Assembly: GCA_045539925.1 (NCBI GenBank)
Contig: JAZQGH010000114.1
Coordinates: 1 to 64,000 of the forward strand
DNA from: SFWF01 sp045539925
GTDB lineage: Bacteria; Bacillota; Clostridia; Oscillospirales; Acutalibacteraceae
DNA: 64,000 nt
Direction of reading: 5' to 3'
In this document: positions 24,882 through 34,300 of the stretch, piece by piece
Layout: each line of letters opens with the position of its first letter
How positions within the stretch are numbered: the first letter of the stretch is position 1
The notes under the pieces: model-generated
Told to the model about the DNA's origin: nothing
The model's input: the letters and a program-made list of their open reading frames with translations, nothing else
Databases searched by the model: none
Made by a program: the position numbers and the translations under genes

Positions 24882-25434
24882 TAAGATTATTAAAGCCGCC
24901 GAGGCAGTTATTTTCTCGTCGGGAGAGCCGATTTCGGTAAAGCGTCTTGCCGAGGTATTTGAGCTTACTCCCAAGAAAACTGATGAGCTTATTGAAAAGT
25001 TGCGTCAGCACATTGATGAATGCGATTTAGGCTTTACACTGCTTCGTCTTGATGACTCGCTTCAGTTTGCAACAAAGCAGGAATATTCAGCTTATGTCAA
25101 AACTGCTTTTGATATTAAAAGAAAAACTCCTCTTTCGCCCGCAGCTCTTGAAGTGTTGGCTGTAATTGCTTATAATCAGCCCGTTACGAAAGCATTCATA
25201 GAGCAGGTCAGAGGTGTGGACTGTTCGGGAGTAGTCTCTACGCTTATTGAAAAGGACCTTATAGAAGAAAGAGGCAGACTTGAACTTCCTGGAAGACCCC
25301 TGCTTTACGGCACAACTAAAAATTTTCTTAGATGCTTTTCTTTATCCTCTCTTGACGAGCTTCCGCCGCTACCTGCAGGTGAGCAGAACAGTAACGATGT
25401 TGCAGAGCAACTTGAGGTTCGTCCCGACATTTAA
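24874..25434 (+). CDS. scpB: Segregation and condensation protein B
   Basis: ScpB is the KITE dimer that binds ScpA in the SMC complex. The 186-aa protein has two winged-helix domains: EAVIFSSGEPISVKRLAEVF near residue 9 and the strongly conserved LEVLAVIAYNQPVTKAFIEQ (about residue 90) followed by VVSTLIEKDLI and GRPLLYGTT. AAGGAG at 24858-24863 selects ATG 24874 inside the scpA end; the frame is open much further upstream, but only as overlap with scpA. Confidence 0.95.
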   Translation: MDNKIIKAAEAVIFSSGEPISVKRLAEVFELTPKKTDELIEKLRQHIDECDLGFTLLRLDDSLQFATKQEYSAYVKTAFDIKRKTPLSPAALEVLAVIAYNQPVTKAFIEQVRGVDCSGVVSTLIEKDLIEERGRLELPGRPLLYGTTKNFLRCFSLSSLDELPPLPAGEQNSNDVAEQLEVRPDI

Positions 25435-25487
25435 ACGGTAGGTATATTTCAAGCGTTTATACAGAAAATATCGGAGGTGGTGTTATA

Positions 25488-26117
25488 GTGGGATGGATCA
25501 TTGCATCGGCTTTCTTGCTGCTGATTTTGGCACTTTTGATCTCACCGCTGAGAATTTATCTTAATATTGATAAATCTGTTTGTGTTAAAATATCCTATTT
25601 GTGCTTTAACATTTTCACCTTTGACTCCGATAAAGATAACAATTCGCAAGCAAAATCGAAAGCTTCGGTTGTCGGGAATACTGAGAAAAAGCAAGACAAT
25701 AAAATTATCTCGTTGCTTAAAGACTACTCAAAAGCTAAGGATAAAAAGGAACTCTTGCTTGAACTTTTTGAATTTGTAAAGCTTATTTGTTTTAGGCTTA
25801 AAAAAACAGTTGGCAGAATTTATTTTAAAAAGATTAAATTTGATCTTACTGTTGCAACTACTGATGCAGCGGATACGGCCATACTCTACGGTAGAGTTTG
25901 TTCTGTTTTAGGACCTATTGTATGCATTTTGGAGAATGCGAAGAACTTTGACATACAAAGCGTAAAAGTACAAACTGATTTTACTAAAGAAGAGACAAGC
26001 TTTGTTTTTAGTACAGACATCAGTATAAAAATCATACACATTTTGGCTTTCGTGCTATCGTCAGCTTTAGGAATAATCAAAAATAAGGTAGGAGATTTAA
26101 AAAATGGCAGGAAATAA
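25488..26117 (+). CDS. DUF2953 protein, YtfI-like
   Basis: The 209-aa protein has an N-terminal membrane segment (about residues 3-22, leading into SPLRIYLNID), a lysine-rich middle (about 60-110) and a C-terminal beta-rich part with VATTDAADTAILYGRV, typical of DUF2953. In Bacillus the DUF2953 gene ytfI precedes ytfJ, and the same order occurs here with a 14-nt overlap, so the two likely act together in spore membranes; that is inferred from gene context. GGAGGTGG at 25473-25480 precedes GTG 25488. I see no clear sporulation promoter in 25435-25487. Confidence 0.8.
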   Translation: MGWIIASAFLLLILALLISPLRIYLNIDKSVCVKISYLCFNIFTFDSDKDNNSQAKSKASVVGNTEKKQDNKIISLLKDYSKAKDKKELLLELFEFVKLICFRLKKTVGRIYFKKIKFDLTVATTDAADTAILYGRVCSVLGPIVCILENAKNFDIQSVKVQTDFTKEETSFVFSTDISIKIIHILAFVLSSALGIIKNKVGDLKNGRK

Positions 26118-26493
26118 CAGTATTGAATCTATAATGAACGTTACACTTGACAATTTAAAGGCAATGGTCGATGCAGATACAATAATCGGCTCCCCGATAA
26201 CAGTAGGAGAGGTAACCCTTATCCCTGTTTCGAAGGTTTCTTTCGGTCTTGCTACAGGAGGTTCGGATCTTCCCGCTAAAACGTCATCTCCGCTTTTTGG
26301 TGGCGGCGGTGGAGCGGGTGTTACAGTAACTCCCATTGCATTTATTTCTGTTTGTGGGACTAATGTCAAAATGCTTCAGGTAAATGCCACACTTTCTTCT
26401 GTGGATAAGCTGATAGACCAAGCTCCTGAACTTATCACAAAGGTTAAAGAATTTTATGAGAAAAAAACAGTAATTGAAGAGCAGGATGCTTAA
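26104..26493 (+). CDS. ytfJ: GerW family sporulation protein, YtfJ-like
   Basis: The 129-aa protein is a GerW/YtfJ family member. It has the N-terminal helix NSIESIMNVTLDNLKAMVD, the conserved IIGSPITVGEVTLIPVSKVSFG (about residues 27-48), a glycine-rich loop FGGGGGAGVTVTPIAFI (about 68-84) and a final helix. GerW is needed for normal spore germination in Bacillus. It overlaps the end of the DUF2953 gene with GGTAGGAGA upstream, and the next gene's ATG shares its stop codon. Confidence 0.93.
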   Translation: MAGNNSIESIMNVTLDNLKAMVDADTIIGSPITVGEVTLIPVSKVSFGLATGGSDLPAKTSSPLFGGGGGAGVTVTPIAFISVCGTNVKMLQVNATLSSVDKLIDQAPELITKVKEFYEKKTVIEEQDA

Positions 26494-27236
26494 TGAAGGA
26501 TAATAAAATACGCTTACAAAAATTTTTAGCTGAAAACGGTGTAGCTTCCAGACGTAAATCTGAGGAGCTCATTGCTTTAGGTAAGGTTAAGGTTAACGGT
26601 AGAGTTGCTTCTGTCGGTGATAAAGTTGATCCTATCAGGGATAAGGTAACCGTTAAGGGAAAGACTGTTGTTGCAACCAAGGAAAAGGTTTACATAATGC
26701 TTCATAAGCCTCGTGGTTTTGTTACAACTATGAGTGATGAGAGAGACCGAAAATGTGTTGCAGAACTTGTTAAGGATGTACCGGTAAAGGTGTTTCCCGT
26801 TGGCAGACTCGACAGAAATTCTGAAGGTCTTATTTTTATGACCAATGATGGTGAACTGGCAAACAAGCTTACACATCCTTCTTCCCACGTTAACAAAACC
26901 TACCGTGTAACGGTTGCGGGAAAGGTTGATGAAGAACAAATCATAAAAATGGCTACAGGTATTGATATTGACGGTGACGGACGACCGACACTTCCTTGTG
27001 ATGTTTTTGTAATTGATAGAAAAGAAGACAGAACAGTGCTTAATTTTATCATTCACGAAGGTAGAAACAGACAAATTAGAAAAATGTGTGAAAAAGTCGG
27101 TCTTGAGGTGCTAAGGCTCAAGCGTACAGAAATCGCAGGAATTAAACTTGGGATGCTCGGTCAAGGCAAATGGCGTGAGCTTAATGAAAAGGAGCTTAAG
27201 CGACTTAGCAATATATCTCAAACAAAAATAAATTAA
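26493..27236 (+). CDS. rluB: rRNA pseudouridine synthase, RluB/RsuA family
   Basis: The 247-aa enzyme isomerises a uridine in ribosomal RNA; the Firmicutes members near scpAB are usually RluB acting on 23S rRNA. It has an N-terminal S4 RNA-binding domain (RLQKFLAENGVASRRKSEELI, residues about 7-27 as one motif, core GVASRRKSE), the catalytic-aspartate motif GRLDRNSEGLIFMTNDG (about residue 105) and the KTYRVTV and NRQIRKMCE motifs. The order scpA-scpB-...-rluB is conserved in Firmicutes. ATG 26493 overlaps the TAA of ytfJ. Confidence 0.92.
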   Translation: MKDNKIRLQKFLAENGVASRRKSEELIALGKVKVNGRVASVGDKVDPIRDKVTVKGKTVVATKEKVYIMLHKPRGFVTTMSDERDRKCVAELVKDVPVKVFPVGRLDRNSEGLIFMTNDGELANKLTHPSSHVNKTYRVTVAGKVDEEQIIKMATGIDIDGDGRPTLPCDVFVIDRKEDRTVLNFIIHEGRNRQIRKMCEKVGLEVLRLKRTEIAGIKLGMLGQGKWRELNEKELKRLSNISQTKIN

Positions 27237-27257
27237 ATACAAAATCTTAAAAAACAC

Positions 27258-27286
27258 TTGTTTATTTTGCTTTATAGTGCTATAAT
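27258..27286 (+). promoter_or_regulatory. Sigma-A promoter of the carboxyltransferase operon
   Basis: TTGTTT at 27258-27263, a 17-bp spacer and TATAAT at 27281-27286 with TGC directly before it (extended -10). It is one of the strongest promoters in the window and precedes a highly biased, probably highly expressed operon. Confidence 0.85.
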
Positions 27287-27332
27287 ACTAAACTGGTGAT
27301 ATTTGAAGTTTTTCATACAACGGAGGGCTTTT

Positions 27333-28712
27333 ATGAGCATTACAGACAGTAAAACACGCTTTGAATCTGAAGTAAATGCACTTAGTGATTCTAAAGCAAG
27401 ACAGCGTTTAGCAATGCTGTTCGACAACGGTTCTTACACCGAAATAGACCGTTTCTTAAAAAATAATGATTCGGAATGTGAGGTAGTTGCAGCATACGGC
27501 GAGATAAACGGTGCTGTAGTTTATGCCTTTGCACAGAGCATCGATGTAAATAAGGGTGCAATGGGTAAGGTACAAGCCTCCAAGATTTCTCATATTTATG
27601 AGCTTGCAACCAAAACAGGCGCACCTGTTGTCGCTATTTTCGATTCCGACGGTGCTCACATCGATGAAGGAGTTGAAGCTCTTGAGGCTTACGGTTCCCT
27701 TATTAAGTCGGCAGGTAATATTTCGGGAGTTGTTCCCCAGATAGCTGTAGTTGCAGGTCCCTGCATCGGAAGTGCTGCAGTTCTTGCTTCTCTTGCTGAC
27801 ATAGTTGTAATGACCGAAGATGCTGAGCTTTATATAACAGCGCCTGCTTTTGCTGATTCCAAGAATAATGAACTTGGCTCTGCAAAGCTTGCAGCAAAGA
27901 ACGGCACAGCCTCACTTACTGCTTCAACCGATAAAGAGGCTATCGACAAGGTTTGTGAACTGATTACATATTTACCTTCTAACAATCTTTCCGAGCCTAT
28001 GCTGGCAGAATATGTTGCTGCAAACGGTTCGGATACTGTTACATCGGTTGTTGATGCAGACAGTTTCTTCGAACTTTCTGCCGATTTTGGAAAATGCATT
28101 AAAACGGGCTTTGCACGTGTAGGAGGCGCATCTGTAGGCGTTGTTGCTACCGTACCCGAAGAGAATGACGGTTATTTCTGCGCTTGCGGAGCTAAAAAAG
28201 CTGCAAAGTTTGTAAGACTTTGCGATGCATTCTCAATCCCTGTTATTACTTTTGTTGATTCTCTTGGCATTCTTGCTAAGGAAGAATGTGAACTTGCAGG
28301 TGGCGTTAAGGCAATCTCTATGCTTACCGCTGCATATAGTGAAGCAACAACTCCTAAGGTTGCTATCGTTACAGGAAATGCAATCGGAGGTGCTTATATT
28401 GCCTTTGTATCTTCTGCTGCAGACCCTGATTTTGTTTTCGCTTGGCCTCAGTCTGTAATTGGAACTCTGGAGCCTATGACCGCAGTTCAGCTCCTCTATA
28501 AAGAGCGTCTTACTGCTGGTGAAGACCGCGCAACCCTTGAAGCAGAGTACGCTGCTGTCAAGTGTTCTCCTTTCAGCGCTGCAGCATCAGGTCTTGTGAC
28601 CGATGTTATAGAGCCTCAAGACACCGCTTCTAAGGTGGTTTCTTCTCTTGATGTTCTTTCGTCTAAGAGAGTTACCACTCTCGGTAAAAAACATACTAAC
28701 ATTCCGCTTTAA
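27333..28712 (+). CDS. Biotin-dependent carboxyltransferase subunit (12S / PccB-like)
   Basis: The 459-aa protein belongs to the acyl-CoA carboxyltransferase family (PccB, methylmalonyl-CoA decarboxylase alpha, transcarboxylase 12S). Both crotonase-like halves are present: the N-terminal half contains VVAIFDSDGAHIDEGVE and VVAGPCIGSAAVLAS, the C-terminal half IPVITFVDSLGI, TGNAIGGAYIAF and VFAWPQS. It is about 50 residues shorter than typical 12S subunits. The first oxyanion-hole glycine pair (usually AGxGG or CxGG) reads CIGSA. GGAGGG at 27322-27327 selects ATG 27333. With the BCCP and 5S-like genes that follow it forms a complete carboxyl-transfer set. The acyl substrate is not determined by sequence. 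Confidence 0.85.
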   Translation: MSITDSKTRFESEVNALSDSKARQRLAMLFDNGSYTEIDRFLKNNDSECEVVAAYGEINGAVVYAFAQSIDVNKGAMGKVQASKISHIYELATKTGAPVVAIFDSDGAHIDEGVEALEAYGSLIKSAGNISGVVPQIAVVAGPCIGSAAVLASLADIVVMTEDAELYITAPAFADSKNNELGSAKLAAKNGTASLTASTDKEAIDKVCELITYLPSNNLSEPMLAEYVAANGSDTVTSVVDADSFFELSADFGKCIKTGFARVGGASVGVVATVPEENDGYFCACGAKKAAKFVRLCDAFSIPVITFVDSLGILAKEECELAGGVKAISMLTAAYSEATTPKVAIVTGNAIGGAYIAFVSSAADPDFVFAWPQSVIGTLEPMTAVQLLYKERLTAGEDRATLEAEYAAVKCSPFSAAASGLVTDVIEPQDTASKVVSSLDVLSSKRVTTLGKKHTNIPL

Positions 28713-28740
28713 GCGACCATTATATCGGAGGTAATGAATT

Positions 28741-29100
28741 ATGAAACAATTAAAAATAACTGTTAACGGAACTGCTTATGATGTATGCGTAGAAGAAGTA
28801 GGAGAGGTTGCTTCTGCACCTGTTGCAGCAGCTGCTGCAACTACCACTGCCGCTCCTGTAGCTACTGCTCCTGCTGTTAATGTTGCGGGTGAGAACATAA
28901 CTGCTCCCATGCCGGGTACTGTTCTCTCTGTAAATGTATCAGCTGGACAGTCGGTTAAAAAGGGCGATGTTCTCTGTGTGCTTGAAGCCATGAAGATGGA
29001 AAACGAGATATATGCTCCCCGTGACGGTGAGGTTGCGGCTGTTTCTGTCTCTAAAGGTGAGTCTGTTGAGTCCGGCAAGGTTCTTGTTGTTCTTAAATAA
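28741..29100 (+). CDS. Biotin carboxyl carrier subunit
   Basis: This 119-aa protein carries the biotin that shuttles CO2 between the two flanking enzymes. The N-terminus has a short strand pattern (MKQLKITVNGTAYDV), followed by an alanine/threonine/proline-rich flexible linker (about residues 28-48) and a biotinyl domain with the biotinylated lysine at residue 85 in LEAMKMENEI. It resembles the 1.3S transcarboxylase subunit and the gamma subunits of sodium-pump decarboxylases, but has no membrane segment. A GGAGG ribosome site precedes ATG 28741. Confidence 0.93.
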   Translation: MKQLKITVNGTAYDVCVEEVGEVASAPVAAAAATTTAAPVATAPAVNVAGENITAPMPGTVLSVNVSAGQSVKKGDVLCVLEAMKMENEIYAPRDGEVAAVSVSKGESVESGKVLVVLK

Positions 29101-29126
29101 TCTTTCAGAAAGAGGTACTTTGCATT

Positions 29127-30524
29127 ATGGCACGTATTGGAATTACTGAAACCGTCCTTAGAGACGCTCATCAGTCCTTAATTGCTACCCGTATGTCAAT
29201 GGAAGAAATGCTTCCTATGCTCGAAAGCCTTGATAAGATCGGTTTTCATTCTTTAGAGTGTTGGGGTGGAGCAACCTTTGATAGCTGTCTTCGTTTCCTT
29301 AACGAAGATCCTTGGGACAGACTGCGCACTATTAAAAAGCATTGTCCTAACACAAAGCTTCAGATGCTTTTCAGAGGACAGAATATGCTGGGCTACCGTC
29401 ACTATGCTGATGATGTTGTTGAATATTTTGTTCAGAAGTCGGTTGCAAACGGTATTGATATTCTTCGTATTTTCGACGCCCTCAACGATTTCAGAAACCT
29501 TGAAACATCTATTAAAGCGGCTAAAAAAGAAGGTGCACATACTCAGGCTGCAATCTCTTATACAACAGGTCCTGTTTTTGATATTGAGTATTATACCAAC
29601 TATGCTAAGCAGCTTGAAAACGCAGGTGCTGACTCAATCTGTGTAAAGGATATGGCAGGTCTTCTTACTCCTTACGGAACATACGATCTTGTTAAAGCCC
29701 TTAAAGAAACCGTTAAGATTCCGATTCAGGTACATTCTCACTATACATCAGGTCTTGGCTCTATGGTTCTTCTTAAGGCCGTTGAAGCTGGTGCTGATGT
29801 TGTAGATACTGCAATCTCTCCCTTAGCACTCGGTACATCTCACGCTGCAACCGAAGCTATGGTAGCCGCCCTTCAGGGTACTGAGTATGATACAGGTCTC
29901 GACCTTGAAGCCCTTGCTGATGTTGCTAAGATGGCAACTGCGCTTCGCGAAAAATACATTGAAGAAGGTCTTCTCAACACCAAAATGCTTGGAGTTGACG
30001 GTAAGACACTCATTTATCAGGTTCCCGGTGGTATGCTCTCTAACCTTGTTTCTCAGCTCAAGCAGGCAGGTAAGGAAGACAAACTTAGTGATGTTCTCGC
30101 CGAAGTTCCCAAGGTTCGTGCAGATTGCGGTTATCCTCCGCTGGTTACACCTTCCTCTCAGATTGTTGGTACACAGGCTGTTTTCAATATTATCAGCGGC
30201 GAGAGATATAAGATGGTTACTAAGGAATTCCGCGGTCTTGTAAGAGGGGAGTACGGAAAAACTCCTCTGCCCATTGATCCCGAGTTCCGTAAGATGATCA
30301 TTGGTGATGCAGAACCGATTGACTGCAGACCTGCTGATCTTCTTGAACCTGAGCTTGATAAAATAAGAGCTGAAGTTGCACCTTGGATGGAGCAGGAAGA
30401 GGATGTTCTTTCCTACGCTCAGTTTGATCAGGTTGCTGTTAAGTTCTTTGAGCAGAGAAACAATAAAAAATATAAGGTCGATGCAAAACACGCTGATGCT
30501 CAGAAGGCTGTTCATCCCTTATAA
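29127..30524 (+). CDS. Oxaloacetate decarboxylase alpha / transcarboxylase 5S-type subunit
   Basis: The 465-aa enzyme catalyses carboxyl transfer between oxaloacetate/pyruvate and biotin. It has the DRE-TIM barrel with the metal-binding TVLRDAHQSLIATRM (residues about 9-23), RIFDALND, the lysine region CVKDMAGLL (about 173) and the metal-ligand motif HSHYTSGLG (about 201). A C-terminal conserved carboxylase domain follows (YQVPGGMLSNL near residue 296). No biotin domain is fused; the separate BCCP supplies it, as in transcarboxylase 5S. No membrane beta subunit (OadB/MmdB) is present nearby, which argues against a sodium-pumping decarboxylase. Codons are strongly biased, suggesting high expression. 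Confidence 0.9.
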   Translation: MARIGITETVLRDAHQSLIATRMSMEEMLPMLESLDKIGFHSLECWGGATFDSCLRFLNEDPWDRLRTIKKHCPNTKLQMLFRGQNMLGYRHYADDVVEYFVQKSVANGIDILRIFDALNDFRNLETSIKAAKKEGAHTQAAISYTTGPVFDIEYYTNYAKQLENAGADSICVKDMAGLLTPYGTYDLVKALKETVKIPIQVHSHYTSGLGSMVLLKAVEAGADVVDTAISPLALGTSHAATEAMVAALQGTEYDTGLDLEALADVAKMATALREKYIEEGLLNTKMLGVDGKTLIYQVPGGMLSNLVSQLKQAGKEDKLSDVLAEVPKVRADCGYPPLVTPSSQIVGTQAVFNIISGERYKMVTKEFRGLVRGEYGKTPLPIDPEFRKMIIGDAEPIDCRPADLLEPELDKIRAEVAPWMEQEEDVLSYAQFDQVAVKFFEQRNNKKYKVDAKHADAQKAVHPL

Positions 30525-30532
30525 AAAAGTTC

Positions 30533-30561
30533 TTGCATTTTATCTTTTCATCTGTTATACT
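30533..30561 (+). promoter_or_regulatory. Sigma-A promoter of secG
   Basis: TTGCAT at 30533-30538, a 17-bp spacer and TATACT at 30556-30561 with TGT before it (extended -10). It lies just after the 5S-type gene stop. Confidence 0.8.
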
Positions 30562-30600
30562 ATTACTGTTGTAATCATATAATGTTTGGAGGTTTTATAC

Positions 30601-30846
30601 ATGTCCGCTCTTGAAATTATAATAGGCGTTCTTGTATTACTCGTTTCTATTGTTGTAATCGGTGTCGTTCTTTTACAGCAGGGTCACCGCGCAGGAATCA
30701 ACGGCGCTATCTCTGGTGCAGCTGATACCTTCCTTTCTAAAACAAAAGCAAGAACTGCAGACGCAACTCTCGCAAGAGTAACCAAGTACATCGCACTTGG
30801 ATTCTTCGTTTTAGTTCTCCTTGCTAATGTTATTGGCGCATTTTAA
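30601..30846 (+). CDS. secG: Preprotein translocase subunit SecG
   Basis: SecG is the small accessory subunit of the SecYEG export channel. The 81-aa protein has two membrane segments (about residues 3-24 and 60-80) separated by the conserved cytoplasmic loop with LLQQGHRAGINGAISGAAD (about 26-44). GGAGG at 30588-30592 selects ATG 30601; an ATG at 30586 is too close to the ribosome site. It is transcribed alone between a strong promoter and a terminator. Confidence 0.93.
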   Translation: MSALEIIIGVLVLLVSIVVIGVVLLQQGHRAGINGAISGAADTFLSKTKARTADATLARVTKYIALGFFVLVLLANVIGAF

Positions 30847-30852
30847 GTTTTT

Positions 30853-30887
30853 AAACGTTCAGGATTACTCCTGAGCGTTTATTTTTT
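30853..30887 (+). terminator. Intrinsic terminator after secG
   Basis: AAACGTTCAGG (30853-30863) pairs with 30870-30880 (one G-U) around a 6-nt loop, followed by ATTTTTTC. Confidence 0.9.
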
Positions 30888-30915
30888 CATATTAAAGACA
30901 GCAGCCTCATATTTT
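30887..30915 (+). promoter_or_regulatory. Candidate mother-cell sigma-E promoter of bofA
   Basis: TCATATT at 30887-30893 fits the sigma-E -35 pattern (KMATATT) at all seven positions. It is followed by a 14-nt spacer and CATATTTT at 30908-30915, which fits CATACAnT at about six of eight. bofA is a known sigma-E target. The predicted start point is very close to the ribosome site at 30923-30930. Confidence 0.45.
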
Positions 30916-30937
30916 TGAATTAAAGGGGGTTGCTGTT

Positions 30938-31201
30938 TTGTTATATATTAAAATTGTTCTTGTTATATTGTGTATATTATGTCTGCTTTCTATGTTAATC
31001 TACTGTATTTATTCAAAGAAAGCATTGAAACTCATTTTTCTGAATAGCCTGACAGGTGTCACAGCATTGCTTGTTTTAAAGGCTACAGAATCACTAATAT
31101 CGTTAAAGATAAACATCAATATAATTTCTTTTATTCTTTCTGCAGTACTCGGTGTCCCGGGTTTGGGACAGTATTTTCTTATTGAATTCTTGTTTTTATA
31201 G
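30938..31201 (+). CDS. bofA: Pro-sigma-K processing inhibitor BofA
   Basis: BofA sits in the outer forespore membrane and holds the SpoIVFB protease inactive until SpoIVB signals. The 87-aa protein has three hydrophobic segments (about residues 3-24, 32-50 and 58-85) and the family's C-terminal pattern SLKININIISFILSAVLGVPGL with the conserved final GxPG. TTG 30938 has AAGGGGG 7 nt upstream. Its antagonist spoIVB is at 6121. The 3' end overlaps the promoter of addB. Confidence 0.85.
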   Translation: MLYIKIVLVILCILCLLSMLIYCIYSKKALKLIFLNSLTGVTALLVLKATESLISLKININIISFILSAVLGVPGLGQYFLIEFLFL

Positions 31202-31218
31202 AATGAGTGTAGTATAAT
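31190..31218 (+). promoter_or_regulatory. Sigma-A promoter of addB-addA
   Basis: TTGTTT at 31190-31195 (within the last codons of bofA), a 17-bp spacer and TATAAT at 31213-31218. The leader of about 90 nt to the addB start contains a small GTGCA/TGCAC hairpin at 31245-31256 and nothing recognisable as a riboswitch. Confidence 0.8.
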
Positions 31219-31313
31219 ATACAAGGGCAAGGCGAGGTGTATTTGTGCATCTGCACAGGCGAAGACTCATTGTTTTACCCAAATTATTCTTTTAAGGCAT
31301 ACGGTGAAATAGG

Positions 31314-34300
31314 ATGATAGAATTTCTAATCGGACGTGCATGTACCGGCAAGACATATCAGACGGTATCAAAAGTGGTAGATGCATCTAAAAGTAGCAAA
31401 ACCATACTTATTGTTCCCGAACAGTTTACATTTGAAACCGAAAGAGCAGTAATTAAATTTGATGATGCGGTACAGGATAACATCTCTGTACTAAGCTTTT
31501 CGCGCCTTTATGATGCTATAGTGGAACAAAGCGGACGCGGAGGAGCCGCCTGTGTTACAGATTTTGAAAAGCTGATATTGCTTAAAAAAGCATTAAAAGT
31601 ATGTGCTGATGATCTTAAAGTTTTTTCAAAATATGTAGGCTATCACGACTTTATAAGCAATTTAAACAGCGTTATTCGTGATTTGAAGTTTGCCGGAATT
31701 GATTCTAAGGATATAGCTGATGCGGCTGAATCAATAGGAGGCTTCTGCGGAGCCAAGCTTAAAGATATTTCTCTTGTTATGTCTACCTATGAAGCACTTT
31801 TCACTGATAAATTTATCGATCCGTCGGACAGGCTTACAAAGGTATACAGTATGCTTGAGAATAACGATTTTTTTGCCGAATGTAATGTATTTTTTGACTC
31901 GTTTACAGGTTTTACAGGACAGCAATACAAAGTTATTCAGCGCATAATAGAGAAGGCAAGTGATATTACTTTTTCTTTTTGTACAAGCAGTCCTGACGAC
32001 ACATCTCTCGGGGTTTTCCATAATATAAATTTTACAATCGGCAGAATTAAAAGTATTGCTGCCTCGCGCGGTATAGCTGACTTTAAGCAAACCCTTCTTG
32101 AACGCCATTTCTATTCTAATTCTTCAATGTTAGCGCTTGAGAATTTAATGTCGGGCGAAAAAATAGAAAATACCGAGTCTCTAAAAAATATTAACATAGT
32201 TTCTTGCGACAACAGAAGAGATGAAGCTGTAGCTGCAGCAAATATCATAGCATCAGAAGTTGCGGAAAACGGATATAGGTTTAAGGATTTTGTGCTTGTT
32301 GCGAGAAATGCGGGTGATTATGCCGCATATATAAAGCGTCAGTGTGATGCAAACAAGGTTGCCTGCTTTATGGATGAAAGTGTCACTCTAACCCAAACTC
32401 CATTAGGTATTTATATACTTACTTTGCTTGAAATTTCACGCTCGCTTACAACAGATAACATCCTAAAACTGCTTAAACTGCGTCTTAGTGGTTTTACAGA
32501 TGAAGAAATTTCAGAAATTGAAAATTACACCTTCGTTTGGGACCTTAAGGGAGCAGATTGGCGTCGCGAGTGGGAGCTGAGTGTAAATGGTATGCAAACC
32601 GGCGATGACAATGAATTTGATATTTTAAGGCTCAGAAAAATCAACGAAACGCGCGAAAAAGTGATTGGAATACTTGATTTATTTAAGAATAAGTTTGCAG
32701 GAACACCTTATGAACGCGCTAAAGCTGTCTATACACATCTTGTTGACAATAAAGTAGACAAGCATCTTTCTGCACTTTGCGACTGTTTCGAGGCTGAAGG
32801 CGACCTTTCTACTGCATCTGTTATTAAACAAAGTTGGGACTGTGTTGTTGGTGTGCTTGACTGTATGGTAAGGGTTCTTGATAAAACAGACATATCTTCT
32901 GACGAGTTTATTGAATCATTGCTTGTTGCAGCGGAATCTGCTGATATTTCAAATATTCCGCAAATGCTTGATGAGGTAACATTTGGAAGCGCAGATAAAA
33001 TACGTCCCTCAAAACCCAAGATTTGTATAATTTTAGGTGCTAATCAAGGTGTTTTTCCGAAAATTACTAAATCAAGCGGATTACTTGCAGCTGCTGATAT
33101 AGAAAAACTTAACAGTATTGGAATTTATCTTAATGATGATGCAGTAAAGGGAGCTGTAGAAGAAAATTATCTTGTATATTCTATGCTGAGTTGTCCTGTT
33201 GATAAGGTATATGTTCTCTATTCTAAACGTACAGTCAGCGGTGAAGAATTAGAGCCTTCAAGCTTTGTTTTTCAGCTGCTTAAACATTTTAGTGACCTGA
33301 CTGTGGAACATTTCAGCCTTTCTTCTTCGGGTAAATATATGCCTCGCACCACCAAGGTTGCCTTCGGCGAAATTGGCGGTGTAGATAGAGCATCCTTTGA
33401 AGATATTAAAGAATCTTTAAAAGGATTTACTGAGTATTCGGACAAGATTGAAAAAATACTTAGCGCTACAGCAGACTCGTCATTTGATATTTCTAAACAG
33501 TCGTCTGCAAAGCTTTTTGGCGACGAACTTAGGGTATCTGCCACAAAATTTGATACTTATCATAAGTGTAGCCTTTCATATCTGCTGAAAAACGGGCTTC
33601 GCATAAAAACCTTACAAAGGGCAGACCTTAATGTGCTTCAGCGAGGTACGATTGCACACTATGTGCTTGAAAATATTATTTCAAAGCACGGTAAATCTCT
33701 TTGTGAACTATCTGCCATACAAATCTCGGCTGAGGTAGATAGTCTTATTAACGAATATATTTCTGCAGTAAAAGGTTCTGAAATGCTGATGACTGCAAGA
33801 TTTGCCTATCTTCTTCAAAAAATATCAGCATCTGTTAAGATTATCGTTTCGCACATTGCAGAAGAGTTTTCACAGTCGGGCTTCGAGCCAAAGTTCTTTG
33901 AACTTTCTATTGGCAGAGACGGTGATATTCCGCAAATGGAGTATACGCTTAGTGATGACTCACGCCTTTGTGTTGAAGGAAAGATTGACAGGGTTGATGT
34001 TTACAAGAATAATGTTCGCATTGTCGACTACAAAACAGGAAAAATGTCTTTTGTTCTCTCTAATACCCTTGTGGGTCTTAATATGCAGATGCTGCTTTAC
34101 CTTTATGCCTTTATAAAGAACGGAAAAGAACTTGTCGAGGATGCACAGCCTGCGGGAATTCTTTATATGCCGGCTAAGGGCGTAAAGGATAAGAAATCCC
34201 TTAAAATGAGCGGACTTATCTCCGATGATGAAAGCATCAGACTTGCTATGGAGCCCGATAACAACGGTAGATACATCCCTAAATATTCTGAAAAGGCTAC

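Noticed and set aside
25435..25487. Sigma-E promoter before the DUF2953 gene (GTATATT ... TATACAGA)
   Set aside because: The spacing is only 9 nt and the -10 is poor, so this is most likely chance.
31219..31313. Possible riboswitch in the addB leader
   Set aside because: Only a 5-bp hairpin with a 2-nt loop and a distant AATGAGT/ACTCATT pair are visible; no known riboswitch core is recognised and no terminator follows.
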